Positions 9,874 to 23,076 of a stretch of 64,000 bases of DNA are shown here, in pieces. The notes below the pieces were generated by a model. It did not search any database. It had not been told where the DNA came from and was given only the letters and a program-made list of their open reading frames with translations. How positions within the stretch are numbered: the stretch's first letter is position 1; every line of letters begins with the position of its first letter. The translations under genes were made by a program, and so were the position numbers. Source of the DNA: Tuctoria greenei (taxonomy: Eukaryota; Streptophyta; Magnoliopsida; Poales; Poaceae); the NCBI GenBank assembly GCA_036927565.1, contig JAYESD010000002.1, positions 225,143,605 to 225,207,604 on the forward strand, read 5' to 3'.

Positions 9874-12239
9874 GCATTTTTTGCCAAACGTTTTGATCTT
9901 GCCAATTGGCGATTGTAGCAAGCAACTTCCCGCGGGAGCATTGCCGAATCCACCTTAAAAAAAGGTATAGCTACAGACGTGAAACTCACTTGATACCTTT
10001 CGACACGACCTTTTAAAATACTCCAGCTTGGGATATTAGCGTGGTTTTTTTTTGGTGAGGACAGGCGTAGATACACGCGCGCCAGCGAGTCTGCGACAGC
10101 ATGCTGTATTATTAATTGATGGGCGTAATTAAGAAACTGTTTGTCTTTTTCGGCGTGCTGAGCCTGAGCGGCGGTAGGAATCAATCGGTTAGAGGGCCAA
10201 TTGTTTTTTGGCGTGGCGGTCCGTTTTCTTTTGCTTTCGCTTTCGCCTCGGCGCGCGCTCTTTTTTCTCGTCCGCTCCGCTCTCCTCGCAGTCGCAGCTC
10301 TCTCTCTCTCTTTTGTTTTTTTTCTTTTAATTTTACGTGCTGGAAGAGAGGGTGGCGTCTTTGGACAGGCACGTACCGAGACTGCATTGGGAGGCCCCAC
10401 ACGGCAGTGAGTGGCGATCGTGAGGTAGTAGCACGACGACGCGCGTGGGTCGGTGGTCAGTGGTAGAGGTCGCCAGCTCGGAGTCAGAAAGCGCCCGCGC
10501 GCGAGTGAGGAAGAAGGCTGGTCAGTGGTCAGAGCGCGGGCACGCAGAGAGAGACTGATGGGGCTGGCTAGTGGGCCCGTTCGGACCAAGAGGCCACGAT
10601 TCGATTCGAGGGAACGTCACGTGACGGTCCCGCCCGACGAGGAGCACGTGAGGACCCACGGGCGGTCCGGTTTCCGAGGATGTTCGGGAGCCTTTCCGCT
10701 TGCGAGGACAATCCCGCGGGATCGAGCTGGGTTTGGGTGGGATTCAGATGAGGCCAGGCGGTAGCTGGTCGGGACATGGGGCACCCACGCAGAACCAGTG
10801 CGTCTTCAAAGATCACGGGTAGAGTTACCTAACACCAATACACGTATGCGTACTCTGAAAAGTCGGACACCAGAACGAACCGGAAATACGGTGGTGAGTT
10901 AGGGTGGTGGGTTAGGCGTGTCCAACTTTTGAACAGGCTGAGGCTGCAAACGTGTACTGACCTTCGGATCCAACCTGTTTCGTACGTGGATGGCGGACCG
11001 GGCATCCTCTTTGGTTGGCAAGTCCGCTGTCCGCGTCCGTGCGGCCGGCCGGCGGCAGCGCCTATCTCGTGAGTACTCCTACATGATAACTCCATTGTCG
11101 GGACGCGCACTCGCTGCATGTGGGTCCGCGTTCATGACCGGACTGAAACAGTCCAAGCTCGCTGGTTCATTGGTTTGGTTGGACGGACCATCTACCAGTG
11201 CTTAGTCAACGAGGTGGACGGGCCGGATCACTGATGATCGTGCCATGTCGTCAAGGCAGCAAACGAGCCTGCAGATACGACAAGGGACAAACGACAAAAG
11301 AATCTCCTCCCAGGTCTCTGCCTTTCTAATCCGTAAAAAAATAGGATCATTCACTTAATGTGCGAGATATTCGAATTTGTACGCTTATTATTAATTTTTT
11401 AATTTCATAGAATTACTATTGAATATATTAACAAAATATTAATATGCTAACTAATTATGATTGTATCTGTTGGATTTAGATCTAAGCGCCGTGAAAGTTG
11501 AATGAAAAGACGTCCTATCTTCTGAAATTGAACTCCTAAACTCAGTAAAGTAACCGGATAAGCATGTGAGCTTTGCTTATTGGTGTGGCGACAATGAAGC
11601 TAACGTTCGTGTTAATCCAAAAGCGCATCCGCTTAGTTCGAAATTTTTGGTCCACGCGTACGCTCGTTACAAGCATCTGAGTTTTCTTGCACTTCATTTG
11701 GGGTAAGAATGTCAGTAGAGTTGTTAGCCTCAACAATCACGTCCCCCATTTATCCAACGACCAAGCTCAACCATAGTTCGATACTTCTCGTCAACATGCT
11801 CAACGTGTCAGGCAAAACGTGCGCTCGACCAGTCGCTCTGCTCCTCCGTCTCGCAGGCGTCTCTCTATGACAGTTGCACGTTGTAGGAGTTTGATCTTAA
11901 GAAGAACCAGCCGTCTGGACTATTTCCTCTCCACGTGGTTTCCAACCACGTTCTGGTTGTGAGGACCTTCTCACATTGTGTTTGCTTCTCCAGCACGCGA
12001 GAAGGTAGACAGCAGGCGTAGTTCGTTGGTCACCATTGAATGCTGTAGTCGAAAGTCGAAGACGGTGCTGTTTTGAATGGTGTAGACGTGAAACACAGCG
12101 TGAGGTTGCTTCTCGTGCGCTGTTGTTGTTATTAGCGACCCTGCAATTTTTTTCTGACAACATAACAAGCTGAAACAATATGTTAACATTATCATATTCC
12201 TTTTAATCAACAATGTTCTGAATTTCATGCCTCAACCCC
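9874..12239. other. Intergenic DNA with a GC-rich island
   Basis: 10200-10700 is GC-rich with CT runs and long open frames on both strands that show no recognisable domain. It could be a promoter or first-exon region of an unseen or lost gene. The rest (10800-12239) is mixed sequence without supportable genes. Confidence 0.3.
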
Positions 12240-12860
12240 CATAAAAGCGAGCAATTTTATCATCCATGTCCTCTACAACTCCGCGGCGCAACATACCTTT
12301 TTGTGACTCTTGATAGTACTTTTGATATAAGCGTTGTAACTGTGAAGGTCTCGTTGAAAAGAAGGAGGAACAAATCGAACACGCATATCTTCCTTTAATT
12401 TATCCTATGTTGGAGGATCGATTCTACTTTTGATAAGTTCATTCTACCATATGATAGCAAAATTCTTAAACTCACTAGTGGCTTGACGAACCCTATATTG
12501 TTCAGAAACAAGATGGACATTAAATTTTTGCTCTACAGTCATCCCGAATCAAGATAGACCTCAGCGTCATAAGCACCAGAAAAGATGGTATAGTAAATTT
12601 AACCTTAGCAAAAGGATCATCAGGAGGGCGATTATTACCTCTCATACCTCAACGATAAAGTGAAAGTCGTGGCTGATTGTTATGATCTTCCATATAATCA
12701 GAAGCACTGTCTTCATGTCCTTCAGCGAGAGGCAGCCGAGTCTCAAGATTACCCATCTGAAGAGCAAGGTCATCAAGTTGACGAGTCAAGTGCGCCAATG
12801 ACTTCGCTGTTGATGCGTTGTTTTTGGTGAACATGTCTGCCATATCGTTCAGCATGTTAC
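12240..12860 (-). pseudogene. Ty3/gypsy gag relic
   Basis: Reading the minus strand across several frames gives gag features in order: MLNDMADMF and a heptad-like leader (12855-12790), then DDPFAKVKFTIPSF (about 12610), then MTVEQKFNVHL, YRVRQATSEFKNFA, and a further FVPPSF stretch near 12390. This order matches plant gypsy gag capsid domains. At least one frameshift (near 12555) and several stops (one replacing a conserved tryptophan near 12450) make it non-functional. No pol is present to its left. This is an old insertion. Confidence 0.65.
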
Positions 12861-14704
12861 CTAACTCAGCGACTTCATCAACGTTATCTTCTGCTATTGT
12901 TAGTAGTAAAGAAAAAACAACAAGATGTTATCCCTATCAACTATAAAGAATAGTGGCAATCTGAAAAGTGGAAGGAAACAATATCTCTCGATCAAGCGTG
13001 TTACCGCGCTCTTATAGGTGTTCTTACTGACACAGCAGGTGGTGTGGTCGGTGAGATGAACCAATAAAGTATGAGGTCATTGCAGAGATACCTATTCTGC
13101 TCAAAAGAAAGGTGGAACTTGGATGACACAATATGATGGCTAATCAGCAGAAATCTTTAACAACTAAATAAAGTTGAATAAGTATTCAATGTAGGAAACT
13201 GTCGCTAGTTAACCAAGTGCTCTAGGCCTAACACAACACAAGAAAGTAGCAAGACACAGAAAGACAGAATGATATAACCAACAATCACAACACAAGTGGT
13301 ATGGTTAATTGTTTTAATATGCGTGCTCTTCACTTTCTTTTTCTTTTTTGTAATTTTTTTTGATATTTTTTATTTATTCAGGAGCACGAAAATAGGAAGC
13401 ACACAAATTTGTAGCTCAATTGGATGTAATATGCGGTCTATAGAAAATCAAGAAGATTCTTTAACATTTGTGTTGAAACTTCGGAGACCGGATAGCCTAT
13501 CTTCCGAGGGGAATTTGGCCAACCTAATTTCGCCGCGATGAAGCAGCGAAAAATCAGATGTGAAATTTCGCGTAGATCAATTTGAAAAATATTGCCCGAT
13601 TTCGAGTTCGCATGCGAAAGTTATGACCGTTTTAAAGTAGGAGTTACGATTTTTGAAATTTGATTCCAACTCGGTTTGAGAACAGATCTTACAATCCGAT
13701 ATGAAAATGATCAGAAATTTGCACGGCTACTACTGGGATGGTGTGTGATGATTCAAGGATGACGGGTACGAAGGTTTGTCACCTAATCTAGGGTTGGCGA
13801 TGCAAGAGTTCACGCAAGACGGCTAGATAGGACAAACTGATGAACGTGGTGGATCAATTTGTTTTTTAGGGTTTGTTGTGGAACAGGTGTCAAACAGCAA
13901 GGAAAAAAGGACGAAACACGATAACTAGGATCGAAAACGCGAAGATAAACAAGCAACAAGACTCGACCACCGAATGCAAACTCAACAATGCAAACCGAAA
14001 AAACGAAACTGCAACACTATAGGCAAGAAAGCGGTAAAAACTATAATTTTTTTGTGGCTTTTCTGTGGACTCTAGGTATAAAAAATAAAACTAATTAAAT
14101 GGAAAATGAAGATACCTCAAGGGCAATCTGGAAATCTGATACCGATTGATGAGGAGCTTAGACCCGATGTTATGAAAGGTAAGTCGATTGAGGTGGAGAA
14201 CTCGACGTTGATGATCCGCGACACTCGAGCACCTCGAATACCTCTGCAATCACTACACTACTTCTCTGTTGGTTATCAACCGTGCTGCACACGCTTGACC
14301 TCGCCAAGAAGGCTAATCTCTGCAAGTGCAACCAAAAAACACAAGCAAGAACATAGAAGACACGATCTGAATCACGAAGTTGGGGTCTCGCAAACCATAG
14401 AACGACAAAATTATTAATCTAACAAAACCCACCGAATATGGTCGATGGCTGTAGTATTTAAAGGCTAGGGTTCGGCCAAGAGACTCTTAGACGCATCCCT
14501 AATAGACTTATACGGGATACAAGTCCCAAAAGCTCGATACGACGGCGCGATACCGGACAAAAATTTGGACTTGACTTGTTTCGACGATTTTCAAAGACTC
14601 CGGAGGAATTTTGAAGTGGGACCAGATCTATTGGAAAGTTTATCTTCTCTCTTTTCGTTCATATGTAGAACATCGAAAATGGGGTCTGTATGCATCCTTG
14701 TCGT
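12861..14704 (-). mobile_element. Leader, PBS and LTR-like part of the gypsy relic
   Basis: Upstream (minus strand) of the gag relic. At 14130-14146 the minus strand reads CGGTATCAGATTTCC, similar to an initiator-Met tRNA PBS, next to ATCA, a possible LTR end at 14147. The LTR would then run rightwards until it is broken by element D at 14705. No second LTR was found, so the boundaries are provisional. Confidence 0.4.
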
Positions 14705-16695
14705 TGTTGACGTTTCTTACGTCACAGATCATCTCTCGAAAGAGATGAGGTTCGCAAGCGCACGAAAACTGCCATGTAGCATTTCACCCAAGAGTATTCC
14801 CAAAGGTATCGTATTTATCCCAAAGGAAGGCAATTGAGTAAAGTAAACACTACTCTTATGATCAAGCTATGGGACACTAATCAATTATCAAGACAGGGGT
14901 AAGTTGATAATATATGAGTAGTATGACACACACCTAAGCAATCTATTCTAAAGGGTAGATGGGTTCTAATGGAGGTTAGACTAAGAGTTGGGGAGTTGCT
15001 TCTACAATACTTCTAATATACATATACATAGCCTAGGTTAAATACTAATTAGCATGTCAATGGTGAATCCTTATGCTAAGTTGTTCAACACATCGGACAT
15101 GGGTTTACCCCTAGCAATACTAGGATGACTCCCGCTAAGAGCCTATGGCATAGCCGAACATAGAGGATTACAAAGGACAGATAGAGCTGTCACCACCTAC
15201 TGCCTACCTCTTCAATATGTAGGTCTACGAGACATTCAATGCTACTTAACTATCCTAGCACCATGCTAGCATATTGAGTAAGTACCTTAAGAGTGGCACA
15301 AGCCATCCTAAGGCAATGAACTAAATCATTGTTGAATCAATGTTGAGACATAGCATAAGTTATTCATATTAACATGATCATATCATAACTACTTAGACTA
15401 TAGTGGGGGTTTATAGTGTTTATGATGATAATATAATGACATTAAGGTATGATCATAAAGACTATTCCTACCACATACATGGAATCCACAATCAAACAAG
15501 AAACGCTTCATCCAAGTATATGAATAAAAGAAGACCAAAGATAATATCTTTATTATGCATAAAGTCATAAATATAAGAAAAGATACATGAGCCATATCTT
15601 CTCCAACTTGGACTTGGGACTAGAGGCTCTCCTCTCTATAGCCTAACTCCACTAAGGACTAAGAGAACTAGTGTATTCGTGAACAATTTATGATTCATTG
15701 ATAAGAGTGGGGCTTTATGGGTAAATCATTTGCACATTTTCTAAAGCTCCTACTCATAGCAATGCAAGTGATACACTATATGGATCCCTTCACCTTGTAA
15801 ATTTTCTAACCATCATAGTTTTTTTTACAAGAGCAAATGTTATCATTTAGATCCTGGCAAACAAGACTCTCAATTTTATCCTCCTGAACATTTTTCATTT
15901 ATTGTCTAGGAATTTGAAATTTAGTAATCCATGCATGAATGAGTTTCAAATCAAAATTATAGACATCACTATTCCAAGGTTGCTACATACCAATTCAACC
16001 ATAAAGTAATTCCATAAGCATTACCTAGGCAGAAAATGTCTAAGTCAATTTTAGCAATGCTTATGAAATTCTAGATACTTGTTTAAATTTATTCCCAAGT
16101 AAGGTGACATTACTTTTTGAAGAATCAAAATAGCAATGCCAACACTTACTCCCGTGAGGGTGCATAAAAATTGAATGATGAGAAGGTGTAAACCTTCCTT
16201 ATCAATGGAAGCAAAAGTCATTCAATCCTAATCAATTCAAACGACATAAAATTTTAAACTTGTACCTCAACTGAAGAGCAGTCCTGGTTGAAGGTCGTTG
16301 TGTGAGAAACTCATGACCAAGAATTTTGGTGTAGCCTTCATGTTCAATGTCTTCTGCCAAGTTGAGGTTGGAGTTGAATGAGGTTCATCTTGTTCCTCAA
16401 TTGGACCACCGTCTTGAGCATTCCTCCACCATGAACTCAAAATGAGATTGATGGAGGGATATTGGCTTGATGGGGCCTTCCAACCTCTTTACAAATTTTG
16501 TCCTAGCTGCACTAAAATCAGGGACAAACACAATAACTGGAAAATGGGTTATGTTAGCTAAAAAGCATGTTGTACCCTTTGTCAAATTGTTTTGCCCAAC
16601 TTGAAACAACTTGTAAATACAATGAATATTAAGGGAAATATTTTTGGTTTGAATTAGGTAGATGAATTCAAGTGGTTATGTCCAAGGTTCATATC
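14705..16695 (-). mobile_element. Athila-type element D, left part (3' LTR fused to interior)
   Basis: Minus-strand copy of the family seen at C and B. 14705-15655 is LTR, starting TGTTGACG (the reverse of an LTR ending CGTCAACA). It lacks roughly the first 560 bp of the LTR and passes directly at about 15655 into interior sequence equivalent to 20860-19740 of element C. The PPT and LTR start are therefore deleted. Element C interrupts it at 16695, and D resumes at about 24449. No open frames. Confidence 0.8.
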
Positions 16696-18300
16696 TGTTG
16701 ACGGCTGCCATATACCAATTTCAGCCGTCAATATAACTCAATTATGTGAAGGATTGATCATTTCTTGCACACATCACCTTTCTACTTGACCTATTTCCAC
16801 TTGTACTTGGAGAAATATGTGTATGCAGATATTTATACAGGAATTGAGGAAAAGTATGGGGAGCAATCCTATAGAATATCATCCCAGCCAATCAGGCGAC
16901 AACACGTGGCACCACATGGATCAAATGGCTCACAAACAGAAGTATCCGAGGCCATCCAACGGTGTAGCACCAATATCAGTCAATGGGACTCACCTGGCAG
17001 CCACCTGGAGGAAGTACGGGCCGTTTGGAGCCCTGACCAGGTTGGCCGACCTGGTCCTAGTGCCAAACGCGGTCATCTTCCACGTGTTGGCTCCTCCCGG
17101 CTCCCTGGAGTCAACAACGACTGATTCGCGCGCTTTTGGTGGCGGGAACCGACCTCAACACTAGTATAGATAGGACCCCATACCCCTCACTTCAACACAC
17201 ACCACTTGGGCATCATTCTATTGTATACACTATCTTCCATAGTCCTTATAGGAGTTAGGATGTAGAGAGGAGAGCATCTAGTCCCAAGTCCAAATTGGGA
17301 AAGGAGTAGAAGGAGTCTCTCTTCCCAATTCCACATTGGGAAAGGTATATCTCATGTATTCCTTCTTGTATTTGTGACTTTGTGCTCAATAAAGATATTA
17401 TCTTTAGTCTTCTTTTATACGTATACTTGGACAAAGTGTTTCTTATTTGATTGTGGAGTCCATGTAAGTGGAAGGTATAGTCTTTATGATTGTACTCTCG
17501 TGATCACATCTTATGGTCATAAACACTATAGACCCCCACTATAGTCTATGTAGTTATGATATGATTATATTAATATGAATAACTATGCTATGCAATCAAC
17601 ATTGGTTCAACGATGATTTAGTTCATTGCCTTAGGATGGCTTGTGCTGCAGCTCTCAAGGTATTTGCTTAGTATGCTAGCATGGTGCTAGGGTATTTAAG
17701 TAGCGTTGGATGTCTCGTAGACTCACAAATTGCAGAGGTAGGCAGTAGGTGGTGACAGCTCTATCTGTCCTTTGTAATCCTCCACGTTCGGCTATGCCAC
17801 AGGCTCTTGGCGGGAGTCGCCCTAGTATTGCTAGGGGTAAGCCCGTGTCCGATGTGTTGAATAGCATTGCATAGGAATTCATCATTGACATGACCATTAG
17901 TATCTACCTTAGGCTATGTATATGTATTAGGAGCATTGTAGGAGCAACTCTCTAACTCTTAATCCAATCTCCCTCTATGACCCATTTACCCTTTAGAATA
18001 GATTGCCTTGGTGTGTGTCACACTACCCCTATTATCAACTTACCCCTTGTCCGGATGATTGATTAGTATCCCATAGCTTGACCATAAGAGTAGTATATAC
18101 TTTACTCCATTGCCTTCCTTTGGGATAAATACGATACCTTGGGGAATACTCATGGGTAAAATACTATAACGGTATCTTTCGTGCACTTGCGGATCTCATC
18201 TCTTTACCGGAGATGATCTGTGGTGTTAAAAAATACCAACAAGAATTTCTGGCGCCGTTGCCAGGGATGATTTGTTAGTATATCTTAGGAGCCGTCAAAA
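16696..18300 (+). repeat. 5' LTR of element C
   Basis: Starts TGTTGACGGC; ends GCCGTCAAAA, a mutated form of GCCGTCAACA. 1605 bp. The TATA-like TATAGATAG at 17165-17173 is degraded relative to the TATAAATAG of other copies. A CAATAAAG poly(A)-like signal lies near 17388. The U3 hairpin is collapsed to 22 nt (17035-17056). Confidence 0.85.
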
Positions 18301-18308
18301 AGCATTTC

Positions 18309-18326
18309 TGGAGCCGTTGCCGGGGA
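18309..18326 (+). other. PBS of element C
   Basis: TGGAGCCGTTGCCGGGGA, one base from the Athila-type PBS TGGCGCCGTTGCCGGGGA (tRNA-Asp-like in the Athila lineage), 8 nt after the LTR end. Confidence 0.8.
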
Positions 18327-18439
18327 AGGCAAAGGAAGTGAAGGATAGCTATCACTTGTGATTAAGCTATAGGTACTAATAGTTATTAGACAGGATTACC
18401 CTTGTTTGTTTTCTCCTTTGTGTGAAAATAGGGTAGTGT

Positions 18440-19080
18440 TGGACAACCCATTGTATGAGATGGCCAACGAGGACGCAAGTGCTCTGCAAGATGATTCAAG
18501 GCGTACCTCAACAAATGTCCGCTATGCAACACCATTGCCTTTTGCGGGAGAATTTCAGCTTTCAGTAGGAGCCAAAGTCATCCATACCCAAGCTTGGGGA
18601 AGGATCCAAGAAGTTCTTCTTGGTTTGCCTCCACCATTGGATGGATAGTTGGGTCTTCATCCACTCATGTCATGGGTTGGCTCCACCAATCCATGACCAC
18701 ATTCATGCTGGAGCTGAAGGAGTCCTATTCTCATTCATCATGGATGAGAAAAAGGTCTCCACTCAAGGGGTGGATTGAAGAATGCTCGAGTTCCCATAGC
18801 TTGTCATGCACACCACTTCACAAGGTGGATATGCTAGTTATGAACTACACCTCCCATTGAAGTGTCATGAATATCCAAATCGTTGGAGATTTGTTTGGAT
18901 AATCCAAGTCGTGGATATTCACATGATTTGTGAAAATCCAAGTCATCATGGGACGCGTGGGAATTATTTCCCTAAGACCCATGAGGACCTTTTTCAAACA
19001 AAAACTCCAATGGCTACCATTCACAAGGAGGTCAAGGGTGGAATTAACATCACCCTTGTATTCATGGAGGCTATGACTTT
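18440..19080 (+). pseudogene. Gutted gag relic of element C
   Basis: Aligns by eye in patches with gag of element A: the AACGAGGACGCAAGTGCT block (18464) matches 55979, the TTTCAGCTTTCAGTAGGAG block (18552) matches 56215, and the HMICENP/HEDLF region (about 18920-19000) matches the zinc-knuckle region at 56600-56670. Internal deletions and frame changes leave no frame over about 95 codons. The cysteine knuckle is gone. Confidence 0.65.
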
Positions 19081-21276
19081 CCAAGGGATTTAAGTTCAAC
19101 TAGCCTACCTTGAAGTATCTTGGCCAAGCAAAAATCGAGACAACATTCACATGAGGATCTTGGCCAAGGACAAGAACGTAAGGAGCATTCAAAGTCCAAG
19201 ATATCCCACATCACTTGTTGGGATTCCCACGCTTCGACCAAACCCATTCAACCTAGGGCAAGTGACATTGTGGATGAAGCTTTTCTTGTTTGATTGTGGA
19301 GTCCACATGTCATCATGCCCAAGGAAGCCTTTGATGCATGATCAAGGAATACATTCAAGAGGGAGAACCTGTCGCTACAACAACATGTCTATATAAATAC
19401 AACAGGGAGAGGCTAGGGCCACCATGTGGCCCACATGTCCAAATGACAGCCAAATTAGTTTGGCATGTCAAAATAGAAGAAATCGTCCACATACTCCGGG
19501 ATTGGACAACAAATCATCGCACTGAAAAAAACAGAGGTTAGTTATCACTCACCAGACTTCAAAAATTCGGTGAGTCCTTGCCAATAGGTTAATTGGTAGT
19601 TATCTCATATTTGTTTTCCAAATTGCATCAACCCTTGCATTTGCATGTTTGAAATTCCACACTTGCATGTTGGAAAGTAAAATTTCCAACCATCATAAAA
19701 CTAAAAATTTTAATTAGGGGAGAAATTTAATTGGATATGAACTACGTGCATGACCACTTGAATTTATCTTCCTAGTTCAAACCAAAAAGATTTGCTTTGA
19801 CCCTCAGTGCATTTACAAGTTATTTCAAGCTGGGCAAGACAATTTGAAAATTGGGTTCAATTTGCTTTTGGCTAACGTAACCTGTTTTCGAGTTGTTTTG
19901 TGTGTTCTTGATTAAAGTGTAGCTAGGTCAAAATTGTGAAGAGGTGGTATGGCAAGAAAGTGGAAGGTTTCATCAAGCTCAAGTCACCATTGGGAGGATT
20001 TGAGAACACTTCTCTCCTTCAAACTCATTTTGAGTTTGAGGAAGAGAAATGTTTAAGATGATGACCCAATGGAGGAGCCAAAACCAAATCCATTGCCAAA
20101 TCCAATCTCAACTTGACATTTGACATCAACCATCAAGCATACGCCGAAAATCAAGGTTGTGAGTTTCTCACACAAAGACCTTCGTCACCAACTGCTCTTC
20201 AAATGAGGTATGAGTTTATAATTTTTCATTGTTTGGTTTGCCATAGAATTGAATGTATTTGCTTGCATTTGTGAGAAAGGTTGACACTTCTCATCATTTA
20301 ATTATCATGCATCCTCACAAGAGTAAGTGTGGGTATTGACTTTTGGATCTCCAAAAGGAAATCCCACCTTACTTGGAAAAATCTAAAACAAGTACCTAGA
20401 ATCCTTTAAGCATTGTTTTGTATACTTAGTAATTTTTGTCTAGGTTTAGAAAATAAAAATTTTAGGCATGACTTAATTGGTGAATTGCATATAGAAACTT
20501 GGGCATAGTGACAACCATAATTTTAATTGAGCTTCATTCATAGATGGTGTCACTAGATTTCAAACTCCTAGGAATAAGTGATATCCTTGCTCTAAAATTG
20601 AATTGCATTTTTTGGAGGAGTCACTAAATTTTAAATTCCTAGTGAAGTTCAGGAGGATAAAATTGAGAATCTTGTTTGTCATGGTCTAAATGATAAAATT
20701 TGCTCTTAAAAGCTAAGATGGTTTGAAACTTTAAAAGATGTAGGGATTCATATAGTATATTTCTGTCACATGCATTGCTATGAGTAGGAGCTTTAGAAAA
20801 TATGCAACATGAATTATCCATAAAGCTTCACTCTTATCAATGAATAACACATTGATCATGGATACACTTGACATTGGAACTAATGCATCTTTGATTTTGT
20901 TCTTCCCCGTATGTACAAATGAAAGTTCGGTTACCTAACCTGAACGTTGATTTGTACAAGTATCGGGAGCTAACCATCCCTCTCTATTCAAGAGAGAAAG
21001 TTTGCAAGAGTAATATTACTATGCAGGCATTCAAGAAGCTGATTGTTGGTATCCCTAGAGGATCCCATTTCAACATCTCTTGGCCAAGGAGTAAATGAGG
21101 ATGGTTGCTACCTATCGGAAATTATGCCCGAAGGTCAATCATAACTATACGAGGCTAGAGATTTGAAATGGGAACCCTCCATGAGCAACCAATGGGCTGC
21201 CACGAACGGGTGAGGGCATTATGCTCTCAACTATTCTAAGCACTCATTCAAGCTCAAAGGATTTGCCACCATCATT

Positions 21277-21510
21277 GGGTGCAAGTTGTTCCTATGTGGC
21301 TAGAAGGTATGTTGTACCTTACCCAAGGAACTACTGATCATACCCAATGCATGTTGGGCACATGTCACTCTGTTATGACAAAAAGATATGATATACCTTA
21401 GTCAAAGAATGACGAAACATACTCAATGTATGTTGAGTGCACGTCACTCCTTTGGATCTAAAGGTTATCATTATCCTAGCCAAGGAATGACAAACCACAC
21501 CCAACACATG
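21277..21510 (+). repeat. About 78-bp minisatellite in element C
   Basis: Three units with CCAAGGAA-type landmarks at 21323, 21402 and 21480 (spacings 79 and 78 bp). Each unit contains a CACCCAATGCATGTTGGG-like inverted motif. Related to a single-copy segment of ORF-1 in element A (about 60110-60165) and to a longer array in element B. Confidence 0.75.
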
Positions 21511-21703
21511 GAGACCCTGATGTGCGGACGATCAACATCGAAAACACTCTATTCAACCACACTCATGGTGTCAATGGGAGGCAAAACAACAATCAACACT
21601 CAACCCTCCATTGTCAAAGCCACGTTGCAACAAGAATAGGCGAACTCATGGCCTACCTCCGTCGTTAGGGTTTCAACCCCTATCACGGACCTTGATCAAG
21701 AAT

Positions 21704-21723
21704 AAGCTTGGGGGAGGACCCCC
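21704..21723 (+). other. Internal PPT-like purine tract (C)
   Basis: AAGCTTGGGGGAGGACCCCC, sharing its first 13 bases with the terminal PPT of the family but lying about 1.4 kb inside the element. Conserved in A and B. Confidence 0.6.
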
Positions 21724-23061
21724 ACTTGAGGTAACTTGTATCACACCCACTGTATTTTTATTTCAAATCATCCATTGCATATTTACTTTCCATTCATCCA
21801 CCATCCACCATGCATCTCAAAAAAATAGGAACTTATATTTGCTTTGCTTATCAAATAAAGATGTGTGGTATGAATGATTTAGAATTCACATAGATGAGAT
21901 GATGAATAGTTGCTCTGTTTTATTTTTCCTAAGTCCCTAGTTTACAACTTGCTACTCTCCGAATATTGCTTAAATTGGCTAAAATTAAATTTGCCTTGAT
22001 TTAGAAATTGTGGGTAGCAAAAGCTTAATCTACTTCTAGACTGTTGGGAGATTTGAATTAGTAATAGGGCTGCTATTCCTATTTTGAAAGTGAAACTTAG
22101 ATTTCCGGAGAAATTCTATCAAGATTTAAGTTTCCCTCATTTGATTGGAAATACCTACCAAAGCCATATGATATTCATACATAGACAACACCTTATGCAT
22201 ATGCTATTTGCTTTCACATTGAGTCTAGTCAAACTAGTATAGACCTATGTGAGAAATCATTCAATTCTTTTTGAATTCAAGACTTCACTTGCACATGCTA
22301 TACTTCTACACTAGAAGGAAGCAAAATTCCATCATATCCACCATTTCATAATAAAAAGAGAAAATCCATGCTATTCATAGTTAGCACTCTCTTCAAGTTA
22401 TTGCATAAAAAGGAGTAGAAGACATGGCTACAAGAAGAAGAAAAAGAAAATGCATGCTTATATCATAAGCATGAGAAAAAAGGTAGCCATATTTCATACT
22501 TGCAATAAAGAGAGTCCACATCAAAAGGAGTCATCTCAATGTTTCCACATCCACCTCCATTCCATCACACATGCACAAGTCTTGATTCAAAAGTTTGAAT
22601 TAATTTCTCCTAAGGCTTGCTCTTTTGACTTTGCAATATTATGTGTTGCAAATATGCCTACTTACTTTCCCTACCAAGCTCCACATACAAGCCATATTCA
22701 AAGAGTAGGAATAGTATAGGCATAATGCCTTGGTGAGGACATATTTCCACTATACACAAAGGAGTGATTGAGAGAATCAATTGAGGTACTTATAATCCAA
22801 TTTGAATCTCTCCGGAATTTAAGTGGAACTTGATATCTAGGCTATGCTTGCTCCATTTGCTGTTCTATCTTTCAATTACCCATGAATAGGAGAAGGCATA
22901 ACTCCCATAGTGACTTAAGAAGGGTGAAGTACCATAGCCACTTTTTGCAATACTAGGTAGAGTATTTTGTTGTGCACTTGGTACTTTCGAAAGGTAGAAC
23001 ATTGTAGCGACTCCTGATCATCAACCTAAAGTCTTGACTTTGTTCGGGACGAGCAAAGGAT

Positions 23062-23076
23062 AAGCTTGGGGGAGTT
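23062..23076 (+). other. Polypurine tract of element C
   Basis: AAGCTTGGGGGAG followed by TT and then the 3' LTR start. The same arrangement occurs in A and B. Confidence 0.8.

Larger units (their letters stand above)
19930..21730 (+). pseudogene. ORF-1 relic of element C
   Basis: Patchy similarity to the intact ORF-1 of element A: the AAGTGGAAGGTT/AGCTCAAG start region (about 19960) matches 58840, TTCGGTTACCTAA with a following TTGTACAAG (about 20930) matches 59770, and the Ser-Gln-Gly-Met-Thr coding region (about 21400-21490) matches 60130. Many stops. It ends, as in A, next to the internal purine tract. Confidence 0.6.

Noticed and set aside
9846..10589. 247-codon minus-strand frame in the GC-rich island
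   Set aside because: Low-complexity arginine/serine composition and a competing plus-strand frame; no recognisable domain or gene structure.
16765..17124. Repeated 115-140-codon frames near the LTR starts (also 23146, 47001, 61739)
   Set aside because: They overlap the U3 hairpin and TATA region and differ in frame between copies; not genes.
17676..17897. About 70-codon minus-strand frame repeated in most Athila-type LTRs (also 24074, 47902, 54880, 62676)
   Set aside because: Conservation follows the LTR DNA itself; the D copy has a stop and frame loss, and no family is recognised. Kept as a coincidence unless codon-level constraint is shown.
21277..21510. Regular repeats considered as a CRISPR-like array
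   Set aside because: Units of about 78 bp are directly repeated without unique spacers, inside a eukaryotic retroelement.
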